A stretch of DNA of 20,383 nt from NCBI GenBank assembly GCA_002423905.1, contig DIVC01000053.1, positions 18,937 to 39,319 on the forward strand. Direction: 5' to 3'. This DNA comes from Idiomarina sp. UBA6142 (GTDB lineage: Bacteria > Pseudomonadota > Gammaproteobacteria > Enterobacterales > Alteromonadaceae). A program made the translations under genes and the position numbers. Each line of letters starts with the position of its first letter. Position 1 is the stretch's first letter. This document shows positions 7,930-15,288 of this stretch, piece by piece. The notes below the pieces were generated by a model. That model ran no database searches, was not told where the DNA came from, and was given only the letters and a program-made list of their open reading frames with translations.

Positions 7930-9216
7930 CTATTTTTTCTTCGCTTTAGCTTTACCGGTCGGCAAAAACTTCAAGCGCTTGACCATATTCTCACTGCTTT
8001 CCAGCACTTCTATGCGATGTCCGACAATCTGTAAACAGAGCTGAGAACGCGGAATATCGCCCAGTTGTTCAATCACTAACCCACTTAAGGTTTTGGGACC
8101 ATCGGTGGGTAATTTCCATTTCATTTCTTTGTTGAGATCACGAATGTTTGCGGCACCCTCAACAATGACTGAACCATCGTTTAAGCGCTGCACTGTCTCA
8201 CTCGGTTCCGGAGAAATGTTGGTAGTAAAATCACCGACAATCTCTTCTAAGATATCTTCTAGCGTAACTAAACCCTGAATATCGCCATACTCGTCAACGA
8301 CTAAACCAATCCGTTCTTTGTTGCGTTGGAATTTCAATAACTGCACATTTAAGGCAGTGCCTTCTGGAACATAATAGATGTCCCGGGCCGAGCGAATCAG
8401 TTCGCTTTTATCGAGGTCATTGCTCTTACTGATCATTTGCATAATGTCGCGCGCGTGTAAAAAACCAATAGCGTCATCAATTTCGCCACGATAGAGCAAA
8501 ATTCGGGTGTGTTGTGCTTGCGATAATTGCTTGATAATAGTGCGCATATCATCTTGCGCATCAATACCACTAATTTCTGAGCGCGGGATCATCACGTCTT
8601 CTACTGTCACCTTCTCGAGGTCCAAAATACTTAACAGCATATCGGCGTGACCGGAGGGGATCATTGATTTTGCTTCGTTGACCACGGTGCGCAGTTCTTC
8701 CGAGCTCAAGGCGTCTTGGCCGTTGGTTTTATTGGGGTTTATACCCAGCAAACGCATGAAGCCATTGGTGAAAAAGTTCACCGCGATGACTAAGGGGTGC
8801 ATCAGCCGCAACAGCGGTTTTAAAATCAGCGAACTCGGGAAGGCAATGCGCTCGGGGTGCAAGGCGGCGATAGTTTTTGGTGTGACTTCGGCAAAGATCA
8901 ACACAATTAAAGTTAGGCTGAAGGTGGCCACAACGATACCCGCGTCGCCAAACCAGCGTAAACAGATAATTGTAGCAACAGCCGAGGCGGCAATATTGAC
9001 TAAGTTATTACCAATAAGGATCAAGCTAATTAAACGGTCGGGGCGGTCGAGCAAAAATTGAACCCGTTTAGCCCCAGCGTTACCTTGCTGTGCTAAATGC
9101 CTCAGGCGATAACGATTGACTGACATCATGCTAGTTTCGGAGCCGGAAAAATAGGCCGACATGAACAACAAAACACCCAAAATGATCAGTAGGGTGGAAG
9201 TGGTGATCTGGTCCAA
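7930..9216 (-). CDS. corB: CNNM/CorC-family transporter CorB (DUF21, CBS pair, CorC_HlyC)
   Basis: This 428-residue inner-membrane protein is homologous along its length to E. coli YfjD/CorB, a family linked to Mg2+ (and Co2+) homeostasis. The N-terminal DUF21 domain (about 1-190) has several membrane helices and the motifs SAYFSGSETSMMSVNRYRL, PDRLISLILIGNNLVNI and AEVTPKTIAA. A CBS pair follows (about 205-330, with VPRSEI-type MIPRSEISGIDA and LVVDEYGDIQGLVTLEDILEEI), then the CorC_HlyC domain and a Lys-rich tail. It starts at TTG, which aligns with the E. coli start and has AGGA 9 bases upstream; the first ATG (residue 19) would delete part of the first helix. It lies 56 bases downstream of ypjD and ends 5 bases from the convergent lipoprotein gene. 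Confidence 0.93.
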   Translation of the reverse strand: MDQITTSTLLIILGVLLFMSAYFSGSETSMMSVNRYRLRHLAQQGNAGAKRVQFLLDRPDRLISLILIGNNLVNIAASAVATIICLRWFGDAGIVVATFSLTLIVLIFAEVTPKTIAALHPERIAFPSSLILKPLLRLMHPLVIAVNFFTNGFMRLLGINPNKTNGQDALSSEELRTVVNEAKSMIPSGHADMLLSILDLEKVTVEDVMIPRSEISGIDAQDDMRTIIKQLSQAQHTRILLYRGEIDDAIGFLHARDIMQMISKSNDLDKSELIRSARDIYYVPEGTALNVQLLKFQRNKERIGLVVDEYGDIQGLVTLEDILEEIVGDFTTNISPEPSETVQRLNDGSVIVEGAANIRDLNKEMKWKLPTDGPKTLSGLVIEQLGDIPRSQLCLQIVGHRIEVLESSENMVKRLKFLPTGKAKAKKK

Positions 9217-9272
9217 GAAATAATCCTGTATTGGAAGTCTAGTTGCTTACTCTAATGCGCTGGTAAACCAAG

Positions 9273-10064
9273 TCAAGCGGAAAGTAACACGTCTTTAACG
9301 AAGCGACTACCAAAATAGGCCAAAGTAAGCACGACACTGGCAATCACGCTGGTTAACACCAGCACTCGTCCGCGGACGTGGAATAAGCCATGACAAACCA
9401 CCACCACCAAATAGAGGCTAGCAGCAATTAAGCTTAAGATGGTCTTGTGGGCTTGACCCTGCGCGAACATGTCGTTTAAAAACACAAAGCCAGCTGCCAG
9501 AGCAATAAATAATACTAACGTTCCGGTAGTCAATAGCCGAAAGAAGTAGCGCTCAACCGTCATCAAGGGGGGTAACTGCTGGCTTAGCATGCTGGCGCGG
9601 TGATGTTTCAGCAGATAGCTCAAATACAGCAATTGTACGGCATACAGTGTTGCCATTACCAAAATGGCGTAAGCCACCAACGACAGCACAATATGCAAGA
9701 TCAAGCCTTGCTCATGGCTTACTTGTGCGCCCCAGTTGGTTGGGCTGAAATACATCAGTGCAACACTGGCAGCAGCAAACAGATAGATCACTGGGCGCAG
9801 CAACAGGCCGCCGCTACGGCCGCTGCGGAGTATAGATAATAACGCCACGATAAAGGCTACGGTACTTAAGCTCGTGGCAATATTAAAGTGGTCAAACTGG
9901 TCAAGTTTAAGATGATTCCACAATAACCACGCATGACCAACTAGCGCTGCGCTGGGGAACGCCCATAGCAACATTGAGGTAACGTGCGGCTGGCGTAACT
10001 GACGCCACAACATCACCGAGCTGGCGCTATAAAGTGCGAGAGTGAGAACCAACAAGCTAACCAT
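9273..10064 (-). CDS. ypjD: CcsA-like inner-membrane protein YpjD/CorE
   Basis: This 263-residue protein of the cytochrome c assembly (CcsA/CcmC-like) superfamily has about eight predicted membrane helices and the block SHEQGLILHIVLSLVAYA. E. coli YpjD is also 263 residues and likewise sits between yfjD and ffh, divergent from ffh. The family has been linked genetically to CorA/CorB divalent-cation transport, hence the name CorE in some annotations; a haem role is not shown. The frame is open to an ATG at 10127, but the start at 10064 gives the family length and has AAGG 7 bases upstream. It is co-directional with corB after a 56-base gap, likely one operon. Confidence 0.88.
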   Translation of the reverse strand: MVSLLVLTLALYSASSVMLWRQLRQPHVTSMLLWAFPSAALVGHAWLLWNHLKLDQFDHFNIATSLSTVAFIVALLSILRSGRSGGLLLRPVIYLFAAASVALMYFSPTNWGAQVSHEQGLILHIVLSLVAYAILVMATLYAVQLLYLSYLLKHHRASMLSQQLPPLMTVERYFFRLLTTGTLVLFIALAAGFVFLNDMFAQGQAHKTILSLIAASLYLVVVVCHGLFHVRGRVLVLTSVIASVVLTLAYFGSRFVKDVLLSA

Positions 10065-10092
10065 GAGAACACCTTTTGTAGAACACGCATGC

Positions 10093-10121
10093 AGTATATG
10101 CAGGATTCTTACGAAACCCAA
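10093..10121 (-). promoter_or_regulatory. Candidate sigma70 promoter for ypjD-corB
   Basis: Read on the minus strand, TTGGGT (10121-10116) and TATACT (10098-10093) are 17 bases apart, which is ideal spacing. The predicted start would be near 10086, giving a leader of about 20 bases before the ypjD ATG. It lies upstream of the preferred start at 10064 but inside the longer ATG-initiated reading frame, which supports the shorter start. Confidence 0.5.
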
Positions 10122-10151
10122 TAGCAACAGGAAACTTTGCTTGAATTACGA

Positions 10152-10157
10152 TATACT
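10152..10157 (+). promoter_or_regulatory. -10-like element for ffh
   Basis: TATACT on the plus strand, a five-of-six -10 match, would give a leader of about 38 bases. The hexamer 17 bases upstream (AGGAAA) is not a recognisable -35, so the promoter may need an activator, or the match may be fortuitous. Confidence 0.35.
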
Positions 10158-10201
10158 CGGCCACATACATTTACTCAGTCGCAGTCAATGAGAGTCATTG
10201 C

Positions 10202-11575
10202 ATGTTTGAAAATCTAAGCCAAAGGCTGACCCAGTCGCTACGTAGTATTGGTGGGCGTGGTCGCTTAACTGAAGAGAATATCAAAGATACCTTGCGCGAA
10301 GTGCGTATGGCGTTGTTAGAAGCGGATGTAGCGCTGCCGGTAGTGCGCGAATTTATCGAGCGAGTAAAAATTAGAGCAGTAGGTACCGAAGTCAACAAGA
10401 GTCTTACCCCGGGTCAGGTGTTTGTAAAGATTGTTCAGCAAGAACTTGAACACGCAATGGGTGCTGCCAATGTCCCGATTAATCTCGCGACCCAGCCGCC
10501 TGCTGTGGTGTTAATGGCGGGTTTACAGGGTGCTGGTAAAACCACCAGTGTGGCTAAATTAGCGCGCTATCTTCGCGAAAAACTAAAGAAAAAGGTATTA
10601 GTGGTTAGTGCCGACGTGTATCGGCCCGCTGCGATTAAACAGTTACAAACCCTTGCTGCAGAAGTCGAGGTTGAATTTTTCCCATCCTCGACTGAGCAAC
10701 AACCCGTCGCAATAGCCATTGCCGCAATCGATTTCGCGCGCAAGAAGTTTTTCGATGTGGTGTTAGTGGATACCGCCGGCCGCACTGCTATCGATGATGA
10801 GATGATGGCTGAGATTAAGCAGCTCCATGCAGCAGTTAAGCCGATAGAAACACTGTTTGTAGTGGATGCGATGACCGGCCAAGATGCCGCCAACACCGCT
10901 AAGGCATTTAGTGAAGCATTACCGTTAACCGGGATTATTTTAACGAAAACTGATGGCGACGCACGTGGTGGTGCAGCTCTATCTATTCGTCATATTACCG
11001 GGCAACCGATTAAGTTCTTAGGGGTGGGTGAAAAAACCACGGCGTTAGAGCCATTCCATCCGGAGCGCATCGCTTCGCGCATACTCGGTATGGGCGACGT
11101 ATTATCGCTGATTGATGAGCTAGAAAGTAAAATTGATCGGCAAAAAGCTGAGCAAGTGGCCAAGCGGGTGATGAAAGATGGTCAGTTCACGCTGGAAGAT
11201 TTTCGCGACCAATTAGGGCAAATGCGTGCCATGGGCGGGATGGCGGGCTTGCTGGATAAAATGCCAGGTATGGGCCAAATGAGCGGCCAGATGAAAGGCC
11301 AAATGGATGACAAAATGACCGTGCGCATGGAAGCCATCATCAGCTCCATGACGGTGAAAGAACGGTCACACCCTGATTTAATTAAAGGCTCACGCAAACG
11401 TCGTATTGCACTCGGCTCAGGTACCCAAGTACAAGATGTCAATAAGCTGCTGAAGCAGTTTATGCAAATGCAGAAAATGATGAAAAAAATGAAGGGCGGC
11501 GGAATGGCAAAAATGCTGCGCAGCCTGGGTGGCATGGGTGGCAAAATGCCACCTGGGATGTTCCCGAAACGCTAG
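10202..11575 (+). CDS. ffh: Signal recognition particle protein Ffh (SRP54)
   Basis: This 457-residue GTPase binds 4.5S RNA and signal sequences and delivers ribosome-nascent-chain complexes to FtsY. The N domain is at about 1-90. The G domain has the P-loop GLQGAGKTTS, DTAGR, the TKTDGDARGG block and GVGEK. The Met-rich M domain (about 330-457) has the RNA-binding helix-turn-helix around GSRKRRIALGSG and ends in Met/Gly-rich segments. The length is close to that of E. coli Ffh (453). A GAGAG lies about 7 bases before the ATG. The 4.5S RNA gene is not in this window. A separate promoter follows the gene, ahead of rpsP. Confidence 0.98.
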   Translation: MFENLSQRLTQSLRSIGGRGRLTEENIKDTLREVRMALLEADVALPVVREFIERVKIRAVGTEVNKSLTPGQVFVKIVQQELEHAMGAANVPINLATQPPAVVLMAGLQGAGKTTSVAKLARYLREKLKKKVLVVSADVYRPAAIKQLQTLAAEVEVEFFPSSTEQQPVAIAIAAIDFARKKFFDVVLVDTAGRTAIDDEMMAEIKQLHAAVKPIETLFVVDAMTGQDAANTAKAFSEALPLTGIILTKTDGDARGGAALSIRHITGQPIKFLGVGEKTTALEPFHPERIASRILGMGDVLSLIDELESKIDRQKAEQVAKRVMKDGQFTLEDFRDQLGQMRAMGGMAGLLDKMPGMGQMSGQMKGQMDDKMTVRMEAIISSMTVKERSHPDLIKGSRKRRIALGSGTQVQDVNKLLKQFMQMQKMMKKMKGGGMAKMLRSLGGMGGKMPPGMFPKR

Positions 11576-11582
11576 GATTTAC

Positions 11583-11610
11583 TTGCATTCAAGCGAAAAA
11601 TCAGTAGAAT
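11583..11610 (+). promoter_or_regulatory. Promoter of the rpsP-rimM-trmD-rplS operon
   Basis: TTGCAT (11583-11588) and TAGAAT (11605-11610) are 16 bases apart, each near consensus. They begin just 8 bases after the ffh stop. The predicted start, near 11617, immediately precedes the hairpin at 11619-11649, leaving a leader of about 75 bases before rpsP. A separate promoter between ffh and rpsP is also expected from the E. coli operon. Confidence 0.65.
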
Positions 11611-11618
11611 TGCCGAGC

Positions 11619-11660
11619 TCTCTGACTCAGACCCGTGTCTAGTCGGAGGCATTTTTATTT
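11619..11660 (+). terminator. Terminator-like hairpin in the rpsP leader (possible attenuator)
   Basis: The arms 11619-11632 and 11637-11649 can pair for 13 base pairs, with one bulged C, two G-T wobbles and a four-base loop (CCGT). They are followed by ATTTTTATTT at 11651-11660. This resembles an intrinsic terminator. It could simply end ffh transcripts. However, it lies downstream of the best rpsP promoter, so it could also act on the ribosomal-protein operon as an attenuator. Confidence 0.6.
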
Positions 11661-11692
11661 ACTTAACATTAAAAACTGTATCGAGGAACGTA

Positions 11693-11941
11693 ATGGTAAC
11701 CATTCGTTTACAACGTGGTGGCGCGAAAAAACGCCCCTTCTACCAGATGGTAGTAACCGACAGTCGCAATGCCCGCGATGGTCGTTTTATTGAAAATGTA
11801 GGCTTTTTCAACCCAGTCGCACGCGGCCAGGAAGAAAAGTTACGTGTTGACTTAGACCGTGTTGACCACTGGGTTTCTAACGGTGCTGGTCTGTCTGAGC
11901 GCGTAGCAAAGCTAGTAAAAGACGCGCGCAGCGCGGCTTAA
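11693..11941 (+). CDS. rpsP: 30S ribosomal protein S16
   Basis: This 82-residue protein is the same length as E. coli S16. It begins [21 protein letters not shown] and contains [19 protein letters not shown], the signature of bS16, which stabilises the 5' domain of the 30S subunit. GAGGAA lies 5-6 bases before the ATG. It is the first gene of the rpsP-rimM-trmD-rplS operon; rimM starts about 28 bases downstream. Confidence 0.98.
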   Translation: MVTIRLQRGGAKKRPFYQMVVTDSRNARDGRFIENVGFFNPVARGQEEKLRVDLDRVDHWVSNGAGLSERVAKLVKDARSAA

Positions 11942-11969
11942 TAGAATTAACCAGAAGCACGTGGTGGCA

Positions 11970-12500
11970 ATGAGCACAACAACAGAAACTGTCGTATTAG
12001 GCCAACTTGGCGCTGTTTACGGCGTGAAAGGTTGGTTGAAAGTGCAAAGTTACACCGACGATGCGGATGCCATTTTTAATTACCAACCGTGGCATTTAGT
12101 AAGGCAGGGTAAAACACAAGCTGTGCAAGTCGAGGAATGGCGTCGACATAATAAAAGCCTGATTGTGAAACTTGTTGGTGTTGATGATCGTGACCAAGCG
12201 CAGGTAATGACCGGTGCTGACATTGTCATCGATGCAGAACAACTGCCCGAGCTAGCTGCGGATGAATTTTATTGGCGCGACCTGATTGGCATGACCGTAG
12301 TGAATACTGAAGGTTATGACATGGGGGTAGTTGACCAATTAATGGCCACAGCATCGAATGATGTGATGGTTGTGAAAGCGAATAGCAATGATGCGTTTGG
12401 TCGAAGCGAGCGGCTGGTGCCGTTTATCCAAAGCCAATATGTGGTTGCGGTTGATCGCAACACAAAACGCATTACTGTTGACTGGCCGTCGGATTTTTAA
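11970..12500 (+). CDS. rimM: Ribosome maturation factor RimM
   Basis: This 176-residue protein is needed for 30S head assembly and binds S19. The N-terminal domain has [22 protein letters not shown]. The C-terminal PRC-barrel-like domain carries the conserved [22 protein letters not shown], and SNDVMVVKA is also conserved. Three starts are possible: GTG at 11961, GTG at 11964 and ATG at 11970. I chose the ATG because homologous sequence begins just after it; ribosome-binding-site evidence is ambiguous (AGAAG upstream of the GTGs, GGTGG very close to the ATG). The stop overlaps the trmD start by one base (TAATG). Confidence 0.95.
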   Translation: MSTTTETVVLGQLGAVYGVKGWLKVQSYTDDADAIFNYQPWHLVRQGKTQAVQVEEWRRHNKSLIVKLVGVDDRDQAQVMTGADIVIDAEQLPELAADEFYWRDLIGMTVVNTEGYDMGVVDQLMATASNDVMVVKANSNDAFGRSERLVPFIQSQYVVAVDRNTKRITVDWPSDF

Positions 12501-13273
12501 TGGCTAAGCAGCTACAGGTTGGGGTGATAAGCCTCTTTCCTGAGATGTTTCAAGCAATTACCGACAACGGTGTGACTGGCAGGGCAGTACGAGATGGGCT
12601 GTTATCGATTCAGGTAATTAACCCACGCGACTACACCCATGATCGTCACCGCACCGTAGATGACCGCCCCTATGGTGGTGGACCGGGCATGTTGATGATG
12701 GTACAACCGCTAACCGATGCGATTGCTGCCGCCAAACAACAACTCGGCGAGCATACCAAGGTGATTTACATGTCACCGCAAGGGCGCCAGTTAGATCATG
12801 TTGGCGCAGGTTATTTAGCGCAACATGAACGCTTAATCGTGATTGCCGGACGCTATGAAGGCATCGATGAACGGGTTATTAAACGTCACGTTGATGAAGA
12901 ATGGTCGATAGGCGATTACGTGTTGAGTGGTGGCGAGTTGCCCGCCATGGTGTTGATTGATGCAGTAGCACGATTGATACCTGGGGTACTTGGGCACCAA
13001 GATTCCGCCAGTGAAGATTCTTTCGCTAGCGGCTTATTGGATTGTCCCCACTACACACGACCGGAAGTTTTAGATGGTGAGGCGGTGCCGCCAGTATTGC
13101 TGAGTGGTAACCATGAACACATACGTCGGTGGCGGTTACAACAGTCGCTAGGTAGAACCTGGTTACGCCGTCCCGATTTGTTAAACAAGCTAGCTCTGAC
13201 TGACGAGCAGCAGCGGTTGTTGAGCGAATTTATCGCTGAACACCAAGCGACTGACTCAAACTCGGGCAGTTAA
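12500..13273 (+). CDS. trmD: tRNA (guanine-N1-)-methyltransferase TrmD
   Basis: This 257-residue SPOUT/knotted methyltransferase makes m1G37 in tRNAs reading CUN, CCN and CGG codons, preventing +1 frameshifts. Conserved segments include [39 protein letters not shown] (SAM-binding knot), [17 protein letters not shown] and the catalytic-region [16 protein letters not shown]. The length is close to that of E. coli TrmD (255). The start codon overlaps the rimM stop (TAATG), so translation is probably coupled. rplS follows after 20 bases. Confidence 0.98.
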   Translation: MAKQLQVGVISLFPEMFQAITDNGVTGRAVRDGLLSIQVINPRDYTHDRHRTVDDRPYGGGPGMLMMVQPLTDAIAAAKQQLGEHTKVIYMSPQGRQLDHVGAGYLAQHERLIVIAGRYEGIDERVIKRHVDEEWSIGDYVLSGGELPAMVLIDAVARLIPGVLGHQDSASEDSFASGLLDCPHYTRPEVLDGEAVPPVLLSGNHEHIRRWRLQQSLGRTWLRRPDLLNKLALTDEQQRLLSEFIAEHQATDSNSGS

Positions 13274-13293
13274 TCTAGATTAGCGAGGCTATT

Positions 13294-13653
13294 ATGGCAA
13301 AAGTAAGTCAAAATTTGATCAAAGCGATCGAAGACGAGCAATTAAAAACCGACCTTCCGGCTTATGCTCCGGGCGATACAGTGGTCGTAAATGTTAAGGT
13401 TAAAGAAGGTAACCGTGAGCGCGTTCAGGCATTTGAAGGCGTGGTTATTGGCAAGCGCAACCGTGGCCTGCACTCAGCTGTAACGGTACGTAAAATTTCT
13501 AACGGTGAAGGTGTTGAGCGCTCATTCCAAGTGCACAGCCCAATTATTGATAGCATCGTGGTGAAACGCAAAGGTGACGTACGTAAAGCTAAGCTTTACT
13601 ACCTGCGCGAGCGTTCAGGCAAATCTGCGCGTATTCGCGAGAAGTTGTCGTAA
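13294..13653 (+). CDS. rplS: 50S ribosomal protein L19
   Basis: This 119-residue bL19 sits at the 30S-50S interface. Signature stretches are FAPGDTV-like [51 protein letters not shown] and [23 protein letters not shown] precedes the ATG by about 7 bases. It is the last gene of the operon, closed by the hairpin at 13684-13717. Confidence 0.98.
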   Translation: MAKVSQNLIKAIEDEQLKTDLPAYAPGDTVVVNVKVKEGNRERVQAFEGVVIGKRNRGLHSAVTVRKISNGEGVERSFQVHSPIIDSIVVKRKGDVRKAKLYYLRERSGKSARIREKLS

Positions 13654-13683
13654 GCCAAGTTGGTTATCTGGCCATAGCCTGAT

Positions 13684-13717
13684 AAAAACCCGCTTCATTA
13701 ATGAAGCGGGTTTTTTT
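13684..13717 (+). terminator. Intrinsic terminator after rplS
   Basis: The inverted repeat CCCGCTTCAT / ATGAAGCGGG (13689-13698 and 13701-13710) is perfect, is preceded by five A and followed by seven T (13711-13717). It ends the rpsP-rplS operon 30 bases after the rplS stop. The A-run on the other side means it could also work on the minus strand. Confidence 0.95.
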
Positions 13718-13771
13718 ATGAAAAAAATCAGGCACAATAGAGTTTCTTTCGGTGGCACGTACGGAGTTGAT

Positions 13772-14899
13772 ATGGCGCATTTAACGCAGCAGCTGCAGCA
13801 ATTGCGACAGCAAATTGACCAAGCAGATAGTGAGCTGGTTCACTTGTTGCTGCGCCGCCGTGAACTGGTTGCGCAAGTTGGGGTGATAAAGCGTGAAGCG
13901 GGACAACCGCTCTATGTGCCCGAGCGCGAACAGCAGATGTTGGCATCGCGTCGCGACCAAGCGCAAGTGGCCGGCTTATCGCCCGATTTAATTGAGGATG
14001 TTTTACGCCGAGTGATTCGTGAGTCGTATCAGCAACAACAGGCCGCTGATGTGCATTTGCAGCATAAAAATATTGTGGTGGTTGGTGGTGAAGGTGCTCT
14101 TGGTAAGCTCTTTATGCGCTTATTTCAATCAGCAGGTGCGGTAGTAAACAGCTTGGATCGTAACGATTGGGACCGAGCTGAAGACCTGTGTCAAACTGCC
14201 GATCTGGTGCTGTTGGCGGTTCCCATTACCCGCACTGTGGCGGTGATTGAGCAGCTACCACCGTTACCTAAGCATTGCATTATGGCGGATTTGACCAGTA
14301 TCAAAGGCCAACCCCTAGCGGCGATGTTAGCTAAGCATAACGGCCCGGTTGTTGGTTTACACCCGATGTTTGGTCCGCAGCAAGCTACGCTCGCAAAACA
14401 GTTAGTCATTGTGTGCCATGGTCGCCAGCGTGAACACTATCAATGGTTACTGGATAGTATTATTCGTTGGGGCGCTCATATTCGCGATATTTCCGCGGCA
14501 CAACATGATGAGGCGATGGGTTTTATTCAGGTTCTGCGGCATTTATCGACCTTTGTTTATGGCGCTCACTTGGCTGAGCAGCAGGTTGATTTAGCGCAGT
14601 TAGTGGGCTTAAGTTCACCTATCTACCGCTTAGAGTTGATGATGGTAGGGCGGCTATTTGCGCAAAATCCTGAGCTCTATGCGGATATTATATTATCGCA
14701 GCCGCATACCTTTGCCATGATGAATGACTATTTACGCAGTTTTGAAACCATTTTAAGCAAACTTCAAGCCGGGGATAAACAAGCTTTTATCACCAAATTC
14801 GCCGAAGTTAAGGCTTATTTTGGTGATTTTTCGCTACGTTTCCTAGAAGATTCACAACGTTTATTAGATGCAGCCGGTGACGCGCAGCAGATCAGCTAA
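13772..14899 (+). CDS. tyrA: Bifunctional chorismate mutase / prephenate dehydrogenase
   Basis: This 375-residue T-protein of tyrosine synthesis converts chorismate to prephenate and then to 4-hydroxyphenylpyruvate with NAD+. The AroQ mutase domain (about 1-90) has LRQQIDQADSELVHLLLRRR, VIKREAG and YVPEREQQM. The dehydrogenase has a Rossmann motif VVVGGEGALGKLF, LLAVPI, and GLHPMFGP with the conserved His, then the all-helical dimer domain (SSPIYRLELMMVGRLFAQ). E. coli TyrA is 373 residues. The frame is open far upstream into rplS, but ATG 13772 gives the family start and has CGGAG 7 bases before it; ATG 13718 lies right at the end of the rplS terminator T-run. No TyrR box is obvious. The last 36 bases overlap the opposite-strand receiver gene. 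Confidence 0.97.
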   Translation: MAHLTQQLQQLRQQIDQADSELVHLLLRRRELVAQVGVIKREAGQPLYVPEREQQMLASRRDQAQVAGLSPDLIEDVLRRVIRESYQQQQAADVHLQHKNIVVVGGEGALGKLFMRLFQSAGAVVNSLDRNDWDRAEDLCQTADLVLLAVPITRTVAVIEQLPPLPKHCIMADLTSIKGQPLAAMLAKHNGPVVGLHPMFGPQQATLAKQLVIVCHGRQREHYQWLLDSIIRWGAHIRDISAAQHDEAMGFIQVLRHLSTFVYGAHLAEQQVDLAQLVGLSSPIYRLELMMVGRLFAQNPELYADIILSQPHTFAMMNDYLRSFETILSKLQAGDKQAFITKFAEVKAYFGDFSLRFLEDSQRLLDAAGDAQQIS

Positions 14900-15235
14900 C
14901 TGACTTGGCTCCAACGGTTTACTCAGAACATGAGCAATGCCGGCCACTTGTGCGTCGTCAATTAGCAAATCGACTGCGTGCGAGCTGATTAATGCAGCAG
15001 GGGTGTTGGGCAGCTGTTCAATGAGTAATTGATACAGCGCCACCCCGGTCATATCAGGAAGTTCATGGTCGAGCAGCAATAGCTGTGGCGTTTGCGTTGC
15101 TATTGCAGCAAGCGCTTCAGCACCACTTTCGGCGCATTGCACGGTGACCGGGTAACAACTCAACATCGCTTTTAGTACTTCACGAGATATAAAATCATCC
15201 TCAACGATCAGTATGTTAGGCTTTGCTTGAGTCAT
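14864..15235 (-). CDS. Stand-alone response-regulator receiver protein (CheY-like)
   Basis: The 123-residue protein is a single receiver domain with no output domain. Acidic residues E12/D13/D14, phospho-acceptor D56 (LLLLDHELPD), Ser at the switch position (AALISSHA, S84/S85) and K106 (LSKP) are all present, so phosphorylation should be possible. GAGG lies 9 bases before the ATG. It is an orphan: no kinase is adjacent, although the Hpt-containing hybrid kinase at 3494-5533 is a conceivable donor (inference only). Its 3' end lies inside the tyrA 3' end by 36 bases, and it is divergent from the cytochrome b561 gene across a 53-base gap. Confidence 0.88.
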   Translation of the reverse strand: MTQAKPNILIVEDDFISREVLKAMLSCYPVTVQCAESGAEALAAIATQTPQLLLLDHELPDMTGVALYQLLIEQLPNTPAALISSHAVDLLIDDAQVAGIAHVLSKPLEPSQLADLLRVTGCI

Positions 15236-15256
15236 AGGGAGTACCTCGATTATGCT
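15227..15256 (+). promoter_or_regulatory. Candidate promoter for the cytochrome b561 gene
   Basis: TTGAGT (15227-15232) and TATGCT (15251-15256) are 18 bases apart, with a predicted start near 15263 and a leader of about 26 bases. The -35 lies inside the first codons of the divergent receiver gene, and the -10 overlaps a minus-strand -10 (next entry). Confidence 0.45.
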
Positions 15257-15276
15257 ACCACTGTCACCCTAGCAAA
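15249..15276 (-). promoter_or_regulatory. Candidate promoter for the receiver gene
   Basis: On the minus strand CATAAT (15254-15249) is a good -10 with TTTGCT (15276-15271) 16 bases upstream. The start would fall near 15242, only a few bases before the ATG at 15235, giving a very short leader. That weakens the call, because the GAGG ribosome binding site would lie upstream of or at the transcript start. Confidence 0.3.
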
Positions 15277-15288
15277 AGCGGAGAGCTC

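Noticed and set aside
7905..7945. Possible terminator at the lipoprotein/corB junction (AGCGCGCT followed by a T-rich run)
   Set aside because: The palindrome has no loop and alternative pairings give only a 4-bp stem; too weak to call.
8678..9061. 127-codon plus-strand reading frame across corB
   Set aside because: It lies fully within the well-supported minus-strand corB coding region and has no recognisable motif or upstream signals.
10065..10127. 21-residue N-terminal extension of YpjD
   Set aside because: A good minus-strand promoter lies inside it, while the start at 10064 gives the 263-residue family length with an AAGG site.
10567..10896. Minus-strand reading frames over ffh (also 11182-11544)
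   Set aside because: They are shadows of the ffh coding sequence, rich in Ser/Ile/Pro from antisense codons, with no motifs or ribosome binding sites.
13574..13771. Longer start for tyrA, extending the reading frame back into rplS or to ATG 13718
   Set aside because: The extension covers the rplS coding end and the terminator, is not family-like, and ATG 13718 abuts the T-run without a ribosome binding site. ATG 13772 gives the normal length and has CGGAG upstream.
13718..13771. Leader peptide or TyrR box for tyrosine-dependent control of tyrA
   Set aside because: The short segment is in frame with tyrA, lacks a run of Tyr or Phe codons, and has no TGTAAA-N6-TTTACA-like sequence.
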